Below the pieces are notes generated by a model, which searched no databases, was not told the DNA's origin, and saw only the letters and a list, made by a program, of their open reading frames with translations. The translations under genes and the position numbers were made by a program. From JAUSIF01 sp036556265 (lineage in GTDB: Bacteria > Pseudomonadota > Alphaproteobacteria > Rhizobiales > Xanthobacteraceae), in the NCBI GenBank assembly GCA_036556265.1, contig DATBJU010000038.1, positions 1-49,045 on the forward strand: a stretch of DNA of 49,045 bases. Direction: 5' to 3'. Below are positions 36,542-47,735 of this stretch, piece by piece (within the stretch, counting starts at the first letter, position 1; each line of letters starts with the position of its first letter).

Positions 36542-38809
36542 ATGCGTGGCGCGCTGGGTGGTCCGCGCGTTTTGTTGCGTCGGCTTCGCGAGGTGATGGC
36601 GGAGCCGGTCAGCGCGCAGGAACGGCTCGACAAGATCGTGGTGATGATCGCCGCCAACATGGTTGCGGAGGTCTGCTCGGTCTACGTTTTGCGCGTGGAC
36701 GGGGGTCTCGAGCTCTATGCCACGGAAGGTCTCAGTCGCGATGCGGTGCACATGACCGTGCTGCGCGCCGGCGAAGGTCTCGTCGGCCTCGTCGCAGCGG
36801 AAGCGCAGCCGCTCAATCTCCCGAACGCTCAGGCGCATCCGGCCTTCTCGTACAAGCCGGAAACCGGCGAAGAGATCTATCACTCGTTTCTCGGTGTTCC
36901 GATCCTGCGTGCCGGCAACATGCTTGGTGTGCTCGTCGTGCAGAACCGCGCGCATCGCACCTACAGCGAGGAAGAAGTCGAGGCGCTGCAAACGACTTCA
37001 ATGGTACTCGCCGAGATGGTCGCGTCGGGCGAGCTCCTGGCGCTTGCGCGACCCGGCGCCGAGCCCGCGGTGCGGCGGCCGGTGCAGGCGAAGGGCCTTC
37101 CGCTTTCCGATGGCATCGGGCTCGGCCGTGTGGTCCTGCACGAGCCGCGTGTGGTCGTGAAGAATTTCATCGCTGACGATCCGCAGAAGGAAATCCGGCG
37201 TCTGGATCAGGCGATCGATACGTTGCGCGCGTCGATCGACGTGATGCTGGAGGAAGAGGGGATCGCGCGCGCCGGCGAGCATCGGGACGTGCTCGAAGCC
37301 TACCGCATGTTCGCGCACGACCGCGGTTGGCTGCACAAGTTGCGCGAAGCGATTCTCACCGGCCTGACCGCGGAGGCCGCAGTCGAACGCGTGCAGTCGG
37401 ATACGCGTGCACGCATGATGCGGCAAACCGATCCCTACCTGCGCGAACGGCTGCATGATCTTGATGATCTTGCCAACCGGTTGCTGCGCGAGCTGCTTGG
37501 TGCGAATCACGCACCGCGCAAAGAGGAACTGCCGGACAACGCGATCATCGTCGCGCGCAACATGAGCCCGGCGGCACTGCTTGATTTCGACCGCTCGCGC
37601 CTGCGCGGACTCGTGCTGGAGGAAGGCGCGGCAACGAGCCATGTGGTGATCGTCGCGCGGGCACTCGGCGTCGCCACGGTCGGACAGATCGAGAATGCGG
37701 CAAGCCTCGCCGATCCGGGCGACGCGATCATCGTCGACGGCGATACGGGCGAGGTGCACCTGCGGCCGCCGGAAGGGCTCGAGGCCGCCTACGCGGAGAA
37801 GGTGCGCCTGCGCGCGCGCAAGCAGGCGCAATACGCGGTGCTGCGCGACCAGCCGGCCGTGAGCAAGGACGGCGAACGGCTGCAGCTCATGATCAACGCG
37901 GGACTCCTCGTCGATCTGCCGCATCTTGCGGAAACGGGCGCGGACGGCATTGGCTTGTTCCGCACCGAGCTGCAATTCATGGTCGCCGCAACGTTGCCGC
38001 GCACCAGCGAGCAGCTGCGCCTTTATCGCTCCGTCCTCGACGCCGCCGACGGCAAGCCGGTGACCTTCCGTACGCTCGATATCGGCGGTGACAAGGTACT
38101 GCCCTACATGCGCGCCGTGGAGGAGGAAAATCCGGCGCTCGGCTGGCGCGCGATCCGGCTTGGGCTCGATCGGCCGGCGCTGCTACGCATCCAGCTGCGC
38201 GCTCTCTTGCACGCGGCTGCGGGACGCAACCTACGACTCATGTTCCCGATGGTGTCCGCGATTGAGGAGTTCGACAGCGCGCGCACGCTCGTGGAGCGGG
38301 AGCTGACGCATCTGCGCCGGCACGGGCATCGCTTGCCGGAGCAGGTGCAAATCGGTGTGATGGTGGAAGTGCCATCGCTGCTGTTCGTGCTTGACGAAAT
38401 TCTACAGCGGGCCGATTTCCTCTCGGTTGGGTCGAATGATCTCGTACAGTTCCTGTTTGCGGCCGATCGCGGCAATGCGCGAGTGTCCGGCCGCTTCGAT
38501 CCGCTGTCGGCACCGGTGCTGCGCGCGCTGAAGTCGGTGGTCGACGCCGGAAAGGCGCACGGCAAGCCGGTGACGCTTTGCGGCGAACTCGCATCGCGGC
38601 CGTTGGAGGCGCTTGCGCTCGCCGCGATCGGATACCGCGCGCTTTCCGTGTCGGCTCCCGCAATCGGCCCGGTCAAAGCGATGCTGCTCGCGCTCGACAT
38701 CGGCGCGGCGCGGAAAGCGCTTGAGCCAATGCTGACCGAGAAGACGGGCTCGCAGTCGATCCGTGAGCGGCTGCAATCGTTTGCCGCCGGGGCCGGCGTA
38801 CCGCTTTGA
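36542..38809 (+). CDS. ptsP: Nitrogen PTS enzyme I (EI-Ntr, PtsP)
   Basis: A 755-residue phosphoenolpyruvate-protein phosphotransferase with an N-terminal GAF domain (residues ~20-165). It is the entry enzyme of the regulatory nitrogen PTS, which passes phosphate to NPr and EIIA-Ntr and affects nitrogen, potassium and carbon control. The phospho-accepting His367 is in EEGAATSHVVIVAR. The PEP-binding TIM barrel shows GADGIGLFRTELQFM, DIGGDKVLPYM and the catalytic Cys in VTLCGELASRP. No sugar-PTS genes are nearby, fitting a regulatory role. The prfA frame begins at or just after its stop. Confidence 0.95.
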   Translation: MRGALGGPRVLLRRLREVMAEPVSAQERLDKIVVMIAANMVAEVCSVYVLRVDGGLELYATEGLSRDAVHMTVLRAGEGLVGLVAAEAQPLNLPNAQAHPAFSYKPETGEEIYHSFLGVPILRAGNMLGVLVVQNRAHRTYSEEEVEALQTTSMVLAEMVASGELLALARPGAEPAVRRPVQAKGLPLSDGIGLGRVVLHEPRVVVKNFIADDPQKEIRRLDQAIDTLRASIDVMLEEEGIARAGEHRDVLEAYRMFAHDRGWLHKLREAILTGLTAEAAVERVQSDTRARMMRQTDPYLRERLHDLDDLANRLLRELLGANHAPRKEELPDNAIIVARNMSPAALLDFDRSRLRGLVLEEGAATSHVVIVARALGVATVGQIENAASLADPGDAIIVDGDTGEVHLRPPEGLEAAYAEKVRLRARKQAQYAVLRDQPAVSKDGERLQLMINAGLLVDLPHLAETGADGIGLFRTELQFMVAATLPRTSEQLRLYRSVLDAADGKPVTFRTLDIGGDKVLPYMRAVEEENPALGWRAIRLGLDRPALLRIQLRALLHAAAGRNLRLMFPMVSAIEEFDSARTLVERELTHLRRHGHRLPEQVQIGVMVEVPSLLFVLDEILQRADFLSVGSNDLVQFLFAADRGNARVSGRFDPLSAPVLRALKSVVDAGKAHGKPVTLCGELASRPLEALALAAIGYRALSVSAPAIGPVKAMLLALDIGAARKALEPMLTEKTGSQSIRERLQSFAAGAGVPL

Positions 38810-38817
38810 GCAATCCG

Positions 38818-39894
38818 ATGTTGCCCACACACCGCATCGACGCGATCGTTGCCCGCCTTGCCGCAGTGGAAGCGGAACTCTCCGCTAACCCCGGGCGCGA
38901 CAACTTCGTGAAGCTCTCGCGTGAACATGCGGAGCTGCGGCCGGTCGTGGAAGCCGCGAATGCCTTGCGCCGCGCGCAAGCCGATCTCGCGGGCGTGAAG
39001 GCGCTGATCGACGACCCGTCCACCGACTCGGAGATGACGCGCCTCGCCGCCGACGAAAAGGCGTCGATCGAGAGACGCATCGTCGCGCTGGAAAACGAAC
39101 TGCGCATCGCGCTGCTGCCGAAGGACGCGGCCGACGAACGCGACGTGATCCTGGAGGTACGCGCGGGCACCGGAGGCGACGAGGCCGCCCTTTTCGCCGG
39201 CGATCTGTTCCGCATGTACGAGCGTTACGCAGCCGGCCAAGGCTGGAAGGTTGAGGTGATCTCTGCAAGCGAGGGGGCGGTGGGAGGATACAAGGAGATC
39301 ATCGCTGAAGTGCGAGGCCGCGGCGTCTACGCGAAATTGAAGTTCGAGTCGGGCGTGCATCGCGTCCAGCGCGTGCCCGACACGGAGACGTCGGGCCGCA
39401 TTCACACGTCCGCCGCGACGGTGGCGGTATTGCCCGAGGCGGAGGACGTGGATGTGGCGATCAATGACGCGGATCTACGCATCGACGTGTTCCGCGCCTC
39501 GGGCGCAGGCGGCCAGCATGTGAACAAGACCGAGTCTGCCGTACGTATTACGCATCTGCCGAGCGGGATCGTCGTTTCGGTGCAGGATGAGCGCTCGCAG
39601 CACAAGAACAAGGCGCGGGCGATGGAACTGTTGCGGACAAAGCTCTACGACATGGAACGCCAGAAGCTCGATACAGCACGTGCAGCGGAGCGGCGGGGAC
39701 TGGTCGGGTCCGGCGATCGCTCGCAGCGCATCCGGACCTATAATTTTCCGCAGGGCCGCGTCACGGACCACCGCATCAATCTGACGCTGCACAAGCTGCC
39801 ACAGGTGCTGGAGGGCGCCGCGCTCGGCGAAATCATCGACGCGCTTGTCGCGCACCATCAGGCGGAACTGTTAGCCGCCGCGGAAACCGGATGA
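38818..39894 (+). CDS. prfA: Peptide chain release factor 1
   Basis: A 358-residue class I release factor for UAA and UAG codons. The stop-codon tripeptide PxT is seen as PDT in RVPDTETSGRIHTS. The peptidyl-hydrolysis motif GGQ lies in ASGAGGQHVNKTESAVR. The N-terminal helical domain and VRAGTGGDEAALFAGDLFRMY are standard. The start is either the ATG at 38818 or a TTG at 38806 that overlaps the ptsP stop; neither has a strong ribosome site. It is followed by prmC, which overlaps it by 4 bp and encodes its methylase. Confidence 0.96.
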   Translation: MLPTHRIDAIVARLAAVEAELSANPGRDNFVKLSREHAELRPVVEAANALRRAQADLAGVKALIDDPSTDSEMTRLAADEKASIERRIVALENELRIALLPKDAADERDVILEVRAGTGGDEAALFAGDLFRMYERYAAGQGWKVEVISASEGAVGGYKEIIAEVRGRGVYAKLKFESGVHRVQRVPDTETSGRIHTSAATVAVLPEAEDVDVAINDADLRIDVFRASGAGGQHVNKTESAVRITHLPSGIVVSVQDERSQHKNKARAMELLRTKLYDMERQKLDTARAAERRGLVGSGDRSQRIRTYNFPQGRVTDHRINLTLHKLPQVLEGAALGEIIDALVAHHQAELLAAAETG

Positions 39895-40787
39895 GTTCGA
39901 TGAACCTTCGAACGCTGCGGCAAGACGCCATCCGCCGGCTCCGGTCGGCAGGCATCGAGAGCGCCGAGCTGGATGTCCGCGTGTTGCTCGCGCACGCACT
40001 GCAGTGGGAGCCGGCGCGCGTGCTCGCTGCATCGGAGGAGCCGGTCGGGGCGAAGGCGCGCTCCCGGTTTGCCGACGCGGTCGCGCGGCGCGCCGCGGGC
40101 GAGCCGGTCGCGCGCATCGTTGGCGTGAAGGAATTCTGGAGCCGCGTCTTCTCCGTGTCGCCCGACGTCCTGGTTCCGCGACCGGAAACGGAGACGGTGG
40201 TCGAGGCGGCGTTACAGGCACTTCCCAACCGCGATGCGGCCCTGCGTGTGCTCGATCTCGGCGTGGGGTCGGGAGCGTTACTCGCGGCCGTGCTGTTGGA
40301 ACTTCCACAGGCGCACGGCGTTGGCGTTGATCGCAGCGCGGGTGCCCTGAAGATCGCGCGGGCAAATTTCGAAGCGCTCGGTCTTGGGTTGCGAGCAAGC
40401 CTCGTTCTCGGCGATTGGAGCGCGGCGCTTGGAGCGGCATTCGATCTCGTCGTCGCCAATCCGCCATATGTGACGAGCGGAGAAATCGCTGCGTTGTCGC
40501 GCGAGGTGCGCGAGCATGATCCGGTCCAGGCGCTTGACGGCGGCGTCGATGGCCTCGCCGCGTATCGGGCGATCGTTCCCGAATTGGCGCGACTGCTCGT
40601 CCCGGGCGGTGTCGCGATACTGGAGCTTGGCGCAGGGCAGGAGGGGGAGGTTGCGGCGCTTGCGCGCAGAGCCCATCTGCTGGTTAACGAACCCGCACGC
40701 TGCGATCTTTCGGGCCGGCCGCGAGCACTTGTCGTTCGCGCGGTTGAGCGCAAAAAAACGCTTGGAAGCGGAGCCGAACCGCATTAG
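39891..40787 (+). CDS. prmC: Release factor glutamine methyltransferase PrmC
   Basis: A 298-residue SAM-dependent enzyme that methylates the glutamine of the GGQ motif in release factors. The NPPY catalytic motif is in LVVANPPYVTSGEIAAL. The SAM-binding motif VLDLGVGSGALLAAVLLELP and the PRPETETVVEAAL block are intact. The ATG at 39891 overlaps the prfA stop (ATGA); a second ATG lies 9 bp later. Its substrate PrfA is encoded directly upstream. Confidence 0.96.
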   Translation: MSSMNLRTLRQDAIRRLRSAGIESAELDVRVLLAHALQWEPARVLAASEEPVGAKARSRFADAVARRAAGEPVARIVGVKEFWSRVFSVSPDVLVPRPETETVVEAALQALPNRDAALRVLDLGVGSGALLAAVLLELPQAHGVGVDRSAGALKIARANFEALGLGLRASLVLGDWSAALGAAFDLVVANPPYVTSGEIAALSREVREHDPVQALDGGVDGLAAYRAIVPELARLLVPGGVAILELGAGQEGEVAALARRAHLLVNEPARCDLSGRPRALVVRAVERKKTLGSGAEPH

Positions 40788-41148
40788 TGTCCATTTGGGA
40801 TTCGATCCGGAACGCGTATTCAGCCGCAGGGCGATCGTACGCATCGGCCGCGGAACAGCGGCTCAGCCGGCAGGCCGCGAGAGATCGCGCCGCGAGGATT
40901 TCCGGGTTAGACGCTTCACCGATTTTCGCGTGCGGAAGACCGCAACGCGAAGCCAAGGGGCAAGGATCCGCGTCGAACGCGGAGTGGATCTCTAGATTCG
41001 CTACCTAACGGACATAGCCGCTGCGCCGAACGGCGCTGCTCAGCAGGCGTGACGGACGGCTGCGAAATGGAATTGTGTGTTTGCCGCCCTTCTCGAGGCG
41101 GTGGAGTGCAGTGAGGCGGCGAAGCCGCGTAGGAGAGAGACGCAGGAA
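40788..41148 (+). other. 361-bp gene-free region before the DUF4167 gene
   Basis: No convincing gene is found here. The 3' part looks like a leader: a hairpin GCGCC/GGCGC with loop GAAC (41023-41036), and a second GCGGC/GCCGC hairpin with a GAA loop (41116-41128). The second sits just before the AGGAGAG ribosome-binding region of the DUF4167 gene. No clear -35/-10 pair was recognised. Confidence 0.4.
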
Positions 41149-41901
41149 ATGAGAAACGGGCAAAACAAGCGCATGCGCGGCCGCAATCGCCGCGGTCACA
41201 ATCCACTGACGCGAGTGTACGAATCAAACGGGCCGGACGTGAAGATCCGAGGCACCGCCCACCATATCGCCGAAAAATATCTTCAGCTTGCTCGCGATGC
41301 GCAGACGTCCGGCGACCCGGTCGCGGCCGAAGGATATTTGCAGCATGCCGAACACTATTTTCGGATGATCGCGGCAGCGCAGGCGCAATTCGCGCCGCAA
41401 CACCAGCAGCACAATCCCAATCAACCGCAGCAGCCGTATCAGCGGCCGGATGTCGAGCCGCGCGATGACTTCGAAGATGACGGCGACGACTCTGCGGGCG
41501 CGGATCAGCACGGTCAGCCGTATCCGAGTGCGCCGGTCCAGCAGCAGCCTATGCAGCAGCCGCGGCCGCAACATCAGCCGCAACCGAATTTCCAGGGCTA
41601 TCAGCAGCAACAGCCGCGCCATGACGAGCCGCGCGATCCGGGTCTCCCGGCCTTTATCACCGGCGGCGGCGGGCAGGGTCCATCGCAGGGCAACGGGTAC
41701 GACAACGAGCAAGGCGGCGACCGGGATAACCGCCGCTTCCACCGCGGCGGCCGCAATCGCCGTTTCCATCGTGGCGGGCGCAACGACTACGATCCGCAGC
41801 GCGTGCAAGGCGGTGGCGAGGTGCAGGGGCAGAACACGCCCAATACGCCCGGCGATGTGCAGCCGAGCGGCGAGTTTTCGCCGCCAAAAACCGGCGAGTG
41901 A
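41149..41901 (+). CDS. DUF4167 protein, RNA-binding-like with low-complexity tail
   Basis: A 250-residue protein. The conserved DUF4167 part covers residues 1-~90: a basic opening (RNGQNKRMRGRNRRGHNPLTR), then VKIRGTAHHIAEKYLQLARDAQTSGDPVAAEGYLQHAEHYFRMI, a tandem-helix hairpin. The rest is disordered, rich in Gln and Pro, with a near-exact duplication of RRFHRGGRN, resembling RGG-type RNA-binding tails. The ATG at 41149 is preferred because it opens the basic segment and follows AGGAGAG and CAGGAA. Function is unproven; RNA or ribosome association is inferred. It sits next to prfA-prmC and clpB. Confidence 0.88.
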   Translation: MRNGQNKRMRGRNRRGHNPLTRVYESNGPDVKIRGTAHHIAEKYLQLARDAQTSGDPVAAEGYLQHAEHYFRMIAAAQAQFAPQHQQHNPNQPQQPYQRPDVEPRDDFEDDGDDSAGADQHGQPYPSAPVQQQPMQQPRPQHQPQPNFQGYQQQQPRHDEPRDPGLPAFITGGGGQGPSQGNGYDNEQGGDRDNRRFHRGGRNRRFHRGGRNDYDPQRVQGGGEVQGQNTPNTPGDVQPSGEFSPPKTGE

Positions 41902-41904
41902 ATT

Positions 41905-42672
41905 TCAATCGATAAGGGTCAAGCGATCCCCGGGAGCGATGCTGCCGGCGCGCACGACCTCGGCATAAATCCCGCAGTCTTCCTCGCCGGTCAGGCGAAA
42001 GAGCGCGTTGGGTATGTCGATGTCGCGCGTGGCCGTCTCGGGATCGACTTGCGTTGCGGCGCAACGCTGGATCGTCTTCACCACCTGTAGGTGGACACTG
42101 CCGAGCTCGATCAAGCGGTTCACAAGTTCGCTTTCCGACCAAGCGGGCAATCCCTCGACGTAGACGTTTCCTCGGAAACGCAACGGGTGCACCCTAAGTC
42201 CGATCGAGCGTTCCAACGCGGCGACGCTGTCGAGGTTGATGATCGAGACGACCTTCTTTGCGACATCGGAGAAACTATGGCCCGGCGCCTCGAGCAGGCG
42301 GATCTTTCCGCGCGCCTCGTGACCCATGTACTCCTGAAAGAATTGTTCGAGCGTGGCGCGGCCGGCGGTGTCCGACAACGTCGCCTCGATTAGCGTGCGT
42401 CCGTCTCTTGTGACTGTGAGCGTGGCGCTTGCGTCGTCGTAGCGCGTGGTGAGCGCGGCGATGACAGCGTTGCGCATCAGGCAGAGGAACTTGATTTTAG
42501 GCTGCCAGGATGGAGCGGAAGGATCAAAGCCGGATGGCCCGTTCTCCAGGGCGAAAGCGCGGTCCATGGGGAAGGTTGCACCCGGGCTCAACGCCACCGA
42601 ATCCAACTGTTCGCCCGAGAGCCCCTTTAACGGATAGCGGTACAGTGCGCGGACGCGAATTTCTGGGCCCAT
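41905..42672 (-). CDS. MOSC domain-containing protein
   Basis: A 255-residue protein with an N-terminal MOSC beta-barrel region (residues ~1-110: LYRYPLKGLSGEQLDSVALSPG...) and a C-terminal MOSC domain (~115-255). The conserved cysteine is in GEEDCGIYAEVVRAGSIAPGDRL, where MOSC proteins hold the molybdenum cofactor sulfur. It resembles the mitochondrial amidoxime-reducing component (mARC) and YcbX-like proteins, though the redox partner is not seen. It is divergent from clpB and convergent with the DUF4167 gene. Confidence 0.87.
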   Translation of the reverse strand: MGPEIRVRALYRYPLKGLSGEQLDSVALSPGATFPMDRAFALENGPSGFDPSAPSWQPKIKFLCLMRNAVIAALTTRYDDASATLTVTRDGRTLIEATLSDTAGRATLEQFFQEYMGHEARGKIRLLEAPGHSFSDVAKKVVSIINLDSVAALERSIGLRVHPLRFRGNVYVEGLPAWSESELVNRLIELGSVHLQVVKTIQRCAATQVDPETATRDIDIPNALFRLTGEEDCGIYAEVVRAGSIAPGDRLTLID

Positions 42673-42747
42673 GCAGGTTTCTTAACGATTGCCGCCGGAT
42701 CGTCCAGCGGATGGGCGAAAAAATCGCAATGCCGCGCGCGAGCACCC

Positions 42748-42776
42748 CTTCCACGATCCGGGGGGCGCTCTTATCT
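42748..42776 (+). promoter_or_regulatory. Candidate sigma-32 heat-shock promoter of clpB
   Basis: CTTCCA (42748-42753) and CTTATCT (42770-42776) are 16 bp apart. They resemble the alphaproteobacterial sigma-32 elements CTTG and CYTATNT. Predicted transcription start is about 50 bp before the clpB ATG, as expected for a heat-shock chaperone. Confidence 0.45.
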
Positions 42777-42835
42777 CTCTTCCGGCTGCCTCAACCGGGC
42801 CTCCGGGACGGCGGGGGCAGGCTGAGGAGAGGGCG

Positions 42836-45433
<2,598 letters not shown>

Positions 45434-45446
45434 GGACGTCTTCGTT

Positions 45447-45586
45447 GTCCCGGACGCGGCCCTCGGGTCGCGCCTCCGGCGCGCCCAAGGATAAACTCCG
45501 CCGCGATCCGGGACCGCAATCGGCAATCACGTGGTTTGACGGTCCCGGCTCTCGCCGCTGACGCGGCTCGGCCGGGACGACGGTCA
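45447..45586. repeat. Composite palindromic REP-like element between clpB and the M23 gene
   Basis: Two hairpins stand side by side. The first pairs GTCCCGGACGCGG (45447-45459) with CCGCGATCCGGGAC (45501-45514), with one unpaired base. The second pairs GTCCCGGC (45542-45549) with GCCGGGAC (45571-45578). An inner GCCGC/GCGGC stem lies inside the second, and an outer TTGAC/GTCAA pair flanks it. Both carry the same GTCCCGG core. The element fills the gap between convergent genes and has no T-tract. It looks like a dispersed intergenic repeat and may also act as a bidirectional terminator. Confidence 0.65.
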
Positions 45587-47527
45587 ATTCGCCGCGACGC
45601 GCGGCATCGCGGCGCCGCGCTCCAGAATGCTATCGATGCGCGCGCGTTCGCGTTCGAACTCCGCGAGGATGCGGCCCTCGAGCTCGCGGCCGCGCGGCAG
45701 TTTGATGCGCATCGGATCGACGAAATTGCCGTTGATCAGCACTTCATAGTGCAGATGCGGGCCGGTCGACAGACCGGTGCTGCCGACATAGCCGAGGACC
45801 TGACCTTGGCGCACCTTGCCCCCCGGCTGGATGCCGCGTGCGAAGCCGGACAAGTGCGAATAAGCGGTCATGTAGCCGTTGAGATGCTGGACTTCGATGC
45901 GGCGTCCGTATCCGCCGCGATCCCACTCGGCCTTGATGACGGTGCCGTTGCCGGCGGCGAACACGGGAGCGCCGGTGTCCTCGGCCCAGTCGATGCCGGT
46001 GTGCATGCGGACATAGCCGAGGATCGGATGCTTGCGCGGCCCGAAGCCGGAGCGGAATACGCCGCCGGCCATCGGCTTACGGACGAGAAACTTCTTCGCG
46101 CTCTTTCCGGCCTCGTCGTAGAAGTCGACGATGCCGTCGTCGTTCGTCGTAAAGCGATAGAACCGGCGTGACTCCTCGCCGAACGTGAGCGCGGCAAACA
46201 TCACGTCGGCGTGGCCTTCGACCTCGTCGCCGGCATACAGGATCTCGATCGAGTCGCCGGCGCGGACGCGGCGTTGCAGATCGACATCAAACGAGAACGT
46301 GCGGATCATGTTCTCGATCATCGGCCGCGGGATCTCATGGCGGAGCGCCGTCTCGTAGATGCTCTGATAGAGCCGGATGCCGGCGCCTTCCTCGCTCTCG
46401 TCGTCCGAGCCAAGCGAGGCAACGTCGATCTGACGTGACTCCTCCACGGCGACGTAACGGCCGTTATCGGCAAGCGCGCAGCTTGCTTCGTGACCGGTGT
46501 CACTGAAGATGCTGACTCGCAGCGGCAGCGTCTTTCCGTCCGGCATCGTATCGAGCAGGACGCGCACGCGATGGCCTTCCTTGATGCCGCCGTCGCGTCC
46601 GCGCGAGCCGAACGCGGCGATAAGCGCGGTGGAAGCCTGCGGTGCTGCCCCGAGCGTCTTGAGGATCGCGGTCAGGCCTTCGCCCTTTTTCGCGACGACT
46701 GTTCGCTCGGTCCAGGTATTTCCGCCAGTCACTTCGTTCGTGGTCTTTGGCACCAAATTCATGTTCTCGGCGATCGCGGGCAGCTGGCCGTCGGCGCGTC
46801 CAGCGCCTTCGATGGCGTAGCCGAGAGTCGGGCCGCCGATGCTCGCGGTGATCGTCGGGCGCAGCGGCTCGCCGTTGATGCCGGAAAGGATCGCCTGACG
46901 TACGGCGTACTGCACGTCGTCGTTCCGCACGGAAGCGGCGATGCGGGCGGTGGCGGGCGTCTGCAGCAGGTCGCGCATCACGATGGATAGCTCACCAGTC
47001 GGCTCGATCTGCGGCGCGTCCTCGCCGCGTTGCTCTTCCTCGGCCATGAGCTTCACGGGGTTGAACTGCGGGACGCTCGCGGCGAAGTCCGAAGGACTGA
47101 CGGCGAGGTTGCTCGCGACGCGAATGAACGGTCGCACGCGTACGATCTCGCGATCGCCGGAGCGGATCGTCGTCGAGACGCGCAATGTCTGGCGTGCGCT
47201 CGAATGGTCGGCGAGCAGCGTCATGCGGTCGGCTTTGCGGGCAATGTTCGAAGCGCGCTCACCGATCTGGCGTAGGGCGATGCGTGCAATCTCGGGCAAC
47301 TGCGCGAAGCGATATTCGCCGTCGAGCGCGGCCCAGACGGCTCCGCCCATCAGGCCGGCGCCGAAGATGGCGGCGAGCACGGTTGCGGCGAGCCAACGGA
47401 TGGAAACGCGGCGGCGATCAATCGGCTCTTCGACGTCGCCGTCGAGGCCGAGCGGGGGCTCGTTGCCGAGTTCGATGGGTGGGGGCGGGGTGTGGCGCCC
47501 CGCCGTCGGCCGTCGCCCGCTTTCCAA
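45584..47527 (-). CDS. M23-family murein endopeptidase, membrane anchored
   Basis: A 647-residue LytM-type zinc endopeptidase that cuts peptidoglycan crosslinks. A single membrane segment lies near residues 45-68 (LAATVLAAIFGAGLMGGAVWAAL), with a long periplasmic region and a C-terminal peptidase domain. Zinc ligands are H509 and D513 (MHTGIDWAEDTG) and the second His of HLH at 591-593 (GPHLHYEVLI). A LysM-like or OapA-type segment is likely near residues ~280-360. The start is a TTG at 47527; the first in-frame ATG is inside the membrane segment, so TTG is preferred. No regulator such as EnvC or NlpD is adjacent. Confidence 0.93.
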   Translation of the reverse strand: MESGRRPTAGRHTPPPPIELGNEPPLGLDGDVEEPIDRRRVSIRWLAATVLAAIFGAGLMGGAVWAALDGEYRFAQLPEIARIALRQIGERASNIARKADRMTLLADHSSARQTLRVSTTIRSGDREIVRVRPFIRVASNLAVSPSDFAASVPQFNPVKLMAEEEQRGEDAPQIEPTGELSIVMRDLLQTPATARIAASVRNDDVQYAVRQAILSGINGEPLRPTITASIGGPTLGYAIEGAGRADGQLPAIAENMNLVPKTTNEVTGGNTWTERTVVAKKGEGLTAILKTLGAAPQASTALIAAFGSRGRDGGIKEGHRVRVLLDTMPDGKTLPLRVSIFSDTGHEASCALADNGRYVAVEESRQIDVASLGSDDESEEGAGIRLYQSIYETALRHEIPRPMIENMIRTFSFDVDLQRRVRAGDSIEILYAGDEVEGHADVMFAALTFGEESRRFYRFTTNDDGIVDFYDEAGKSAKKFLVRKPMAGGVFRSGFGPRKHPILGYVRMHTGIDWAEDTGAPVFAAGNGTVIKAEWDRGGYGRRIEVQHLNGYMTAYSHLSGFARGIQPGGKVRQGQVLGYVGSTGLSTGPHLHYEVLINGNFVDPMRIKLPRGRELEGRILAEFERERARIDSILERGAAMPRVAAN

Positions 47528-47705
47528 GCGCTTCCGCTCCCCGTGTCCCCCGCCGGAACCCCCGCGTGGGAAATGAATCGCGCCAGAATTGCCCGTCCCA
47601 CGGCGTCGGCCGAGGGTCTTAATGCGCAGGTCGCCCTGTCAAAATGGCGGGATCATGACTATATGCAGTGCCGAAAGTACCTCCGGCCGGAATTGTTGCG
47701 GCCGG
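47528..47705. other. Gene-free upstream region of the rrn operon
   Basis: About 180 bp between the M23 start and the rrn promoter. It must hold the M23 promoter on the minus strand, but I found no convincing hexamer pair. No RNA gene or repeat is recognised here. Confidence 0.3.
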
Positions 47706-47735
47706 TTGACAACGAAAATCGGCGCGGCCTATATA
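47706..47735 (+). promoter_or_regulatory. Strong rRNA operon promoter
   Basis: A consensus TTGACA (-35, 47706-47711) is followed by TATATA (-10, 47730-47735) after 18 bp. The AT-rich -10 stands in GC-rich sequence. Transcription would begin near 47742, giving a leader of about 345 nt before 16S rRNA. CarD/CdnL, encoded at the left of the window, is the kind of factor that acts at such promoters. Confidence 0.75.

Noticed and set aside
40684..40956. Antisense 90-codon frame over the prmC end
   Set aside because: Composition looks like translated non-coding sequence. Similar strings recur as artefacts in related genomes, as I recall.
40787..41008. Small 73-codon frame after prmC starting GTG
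   Set aside because: It has no ribosome site, no recognisable domain, and reads through the leader of the DUF4167 gene.
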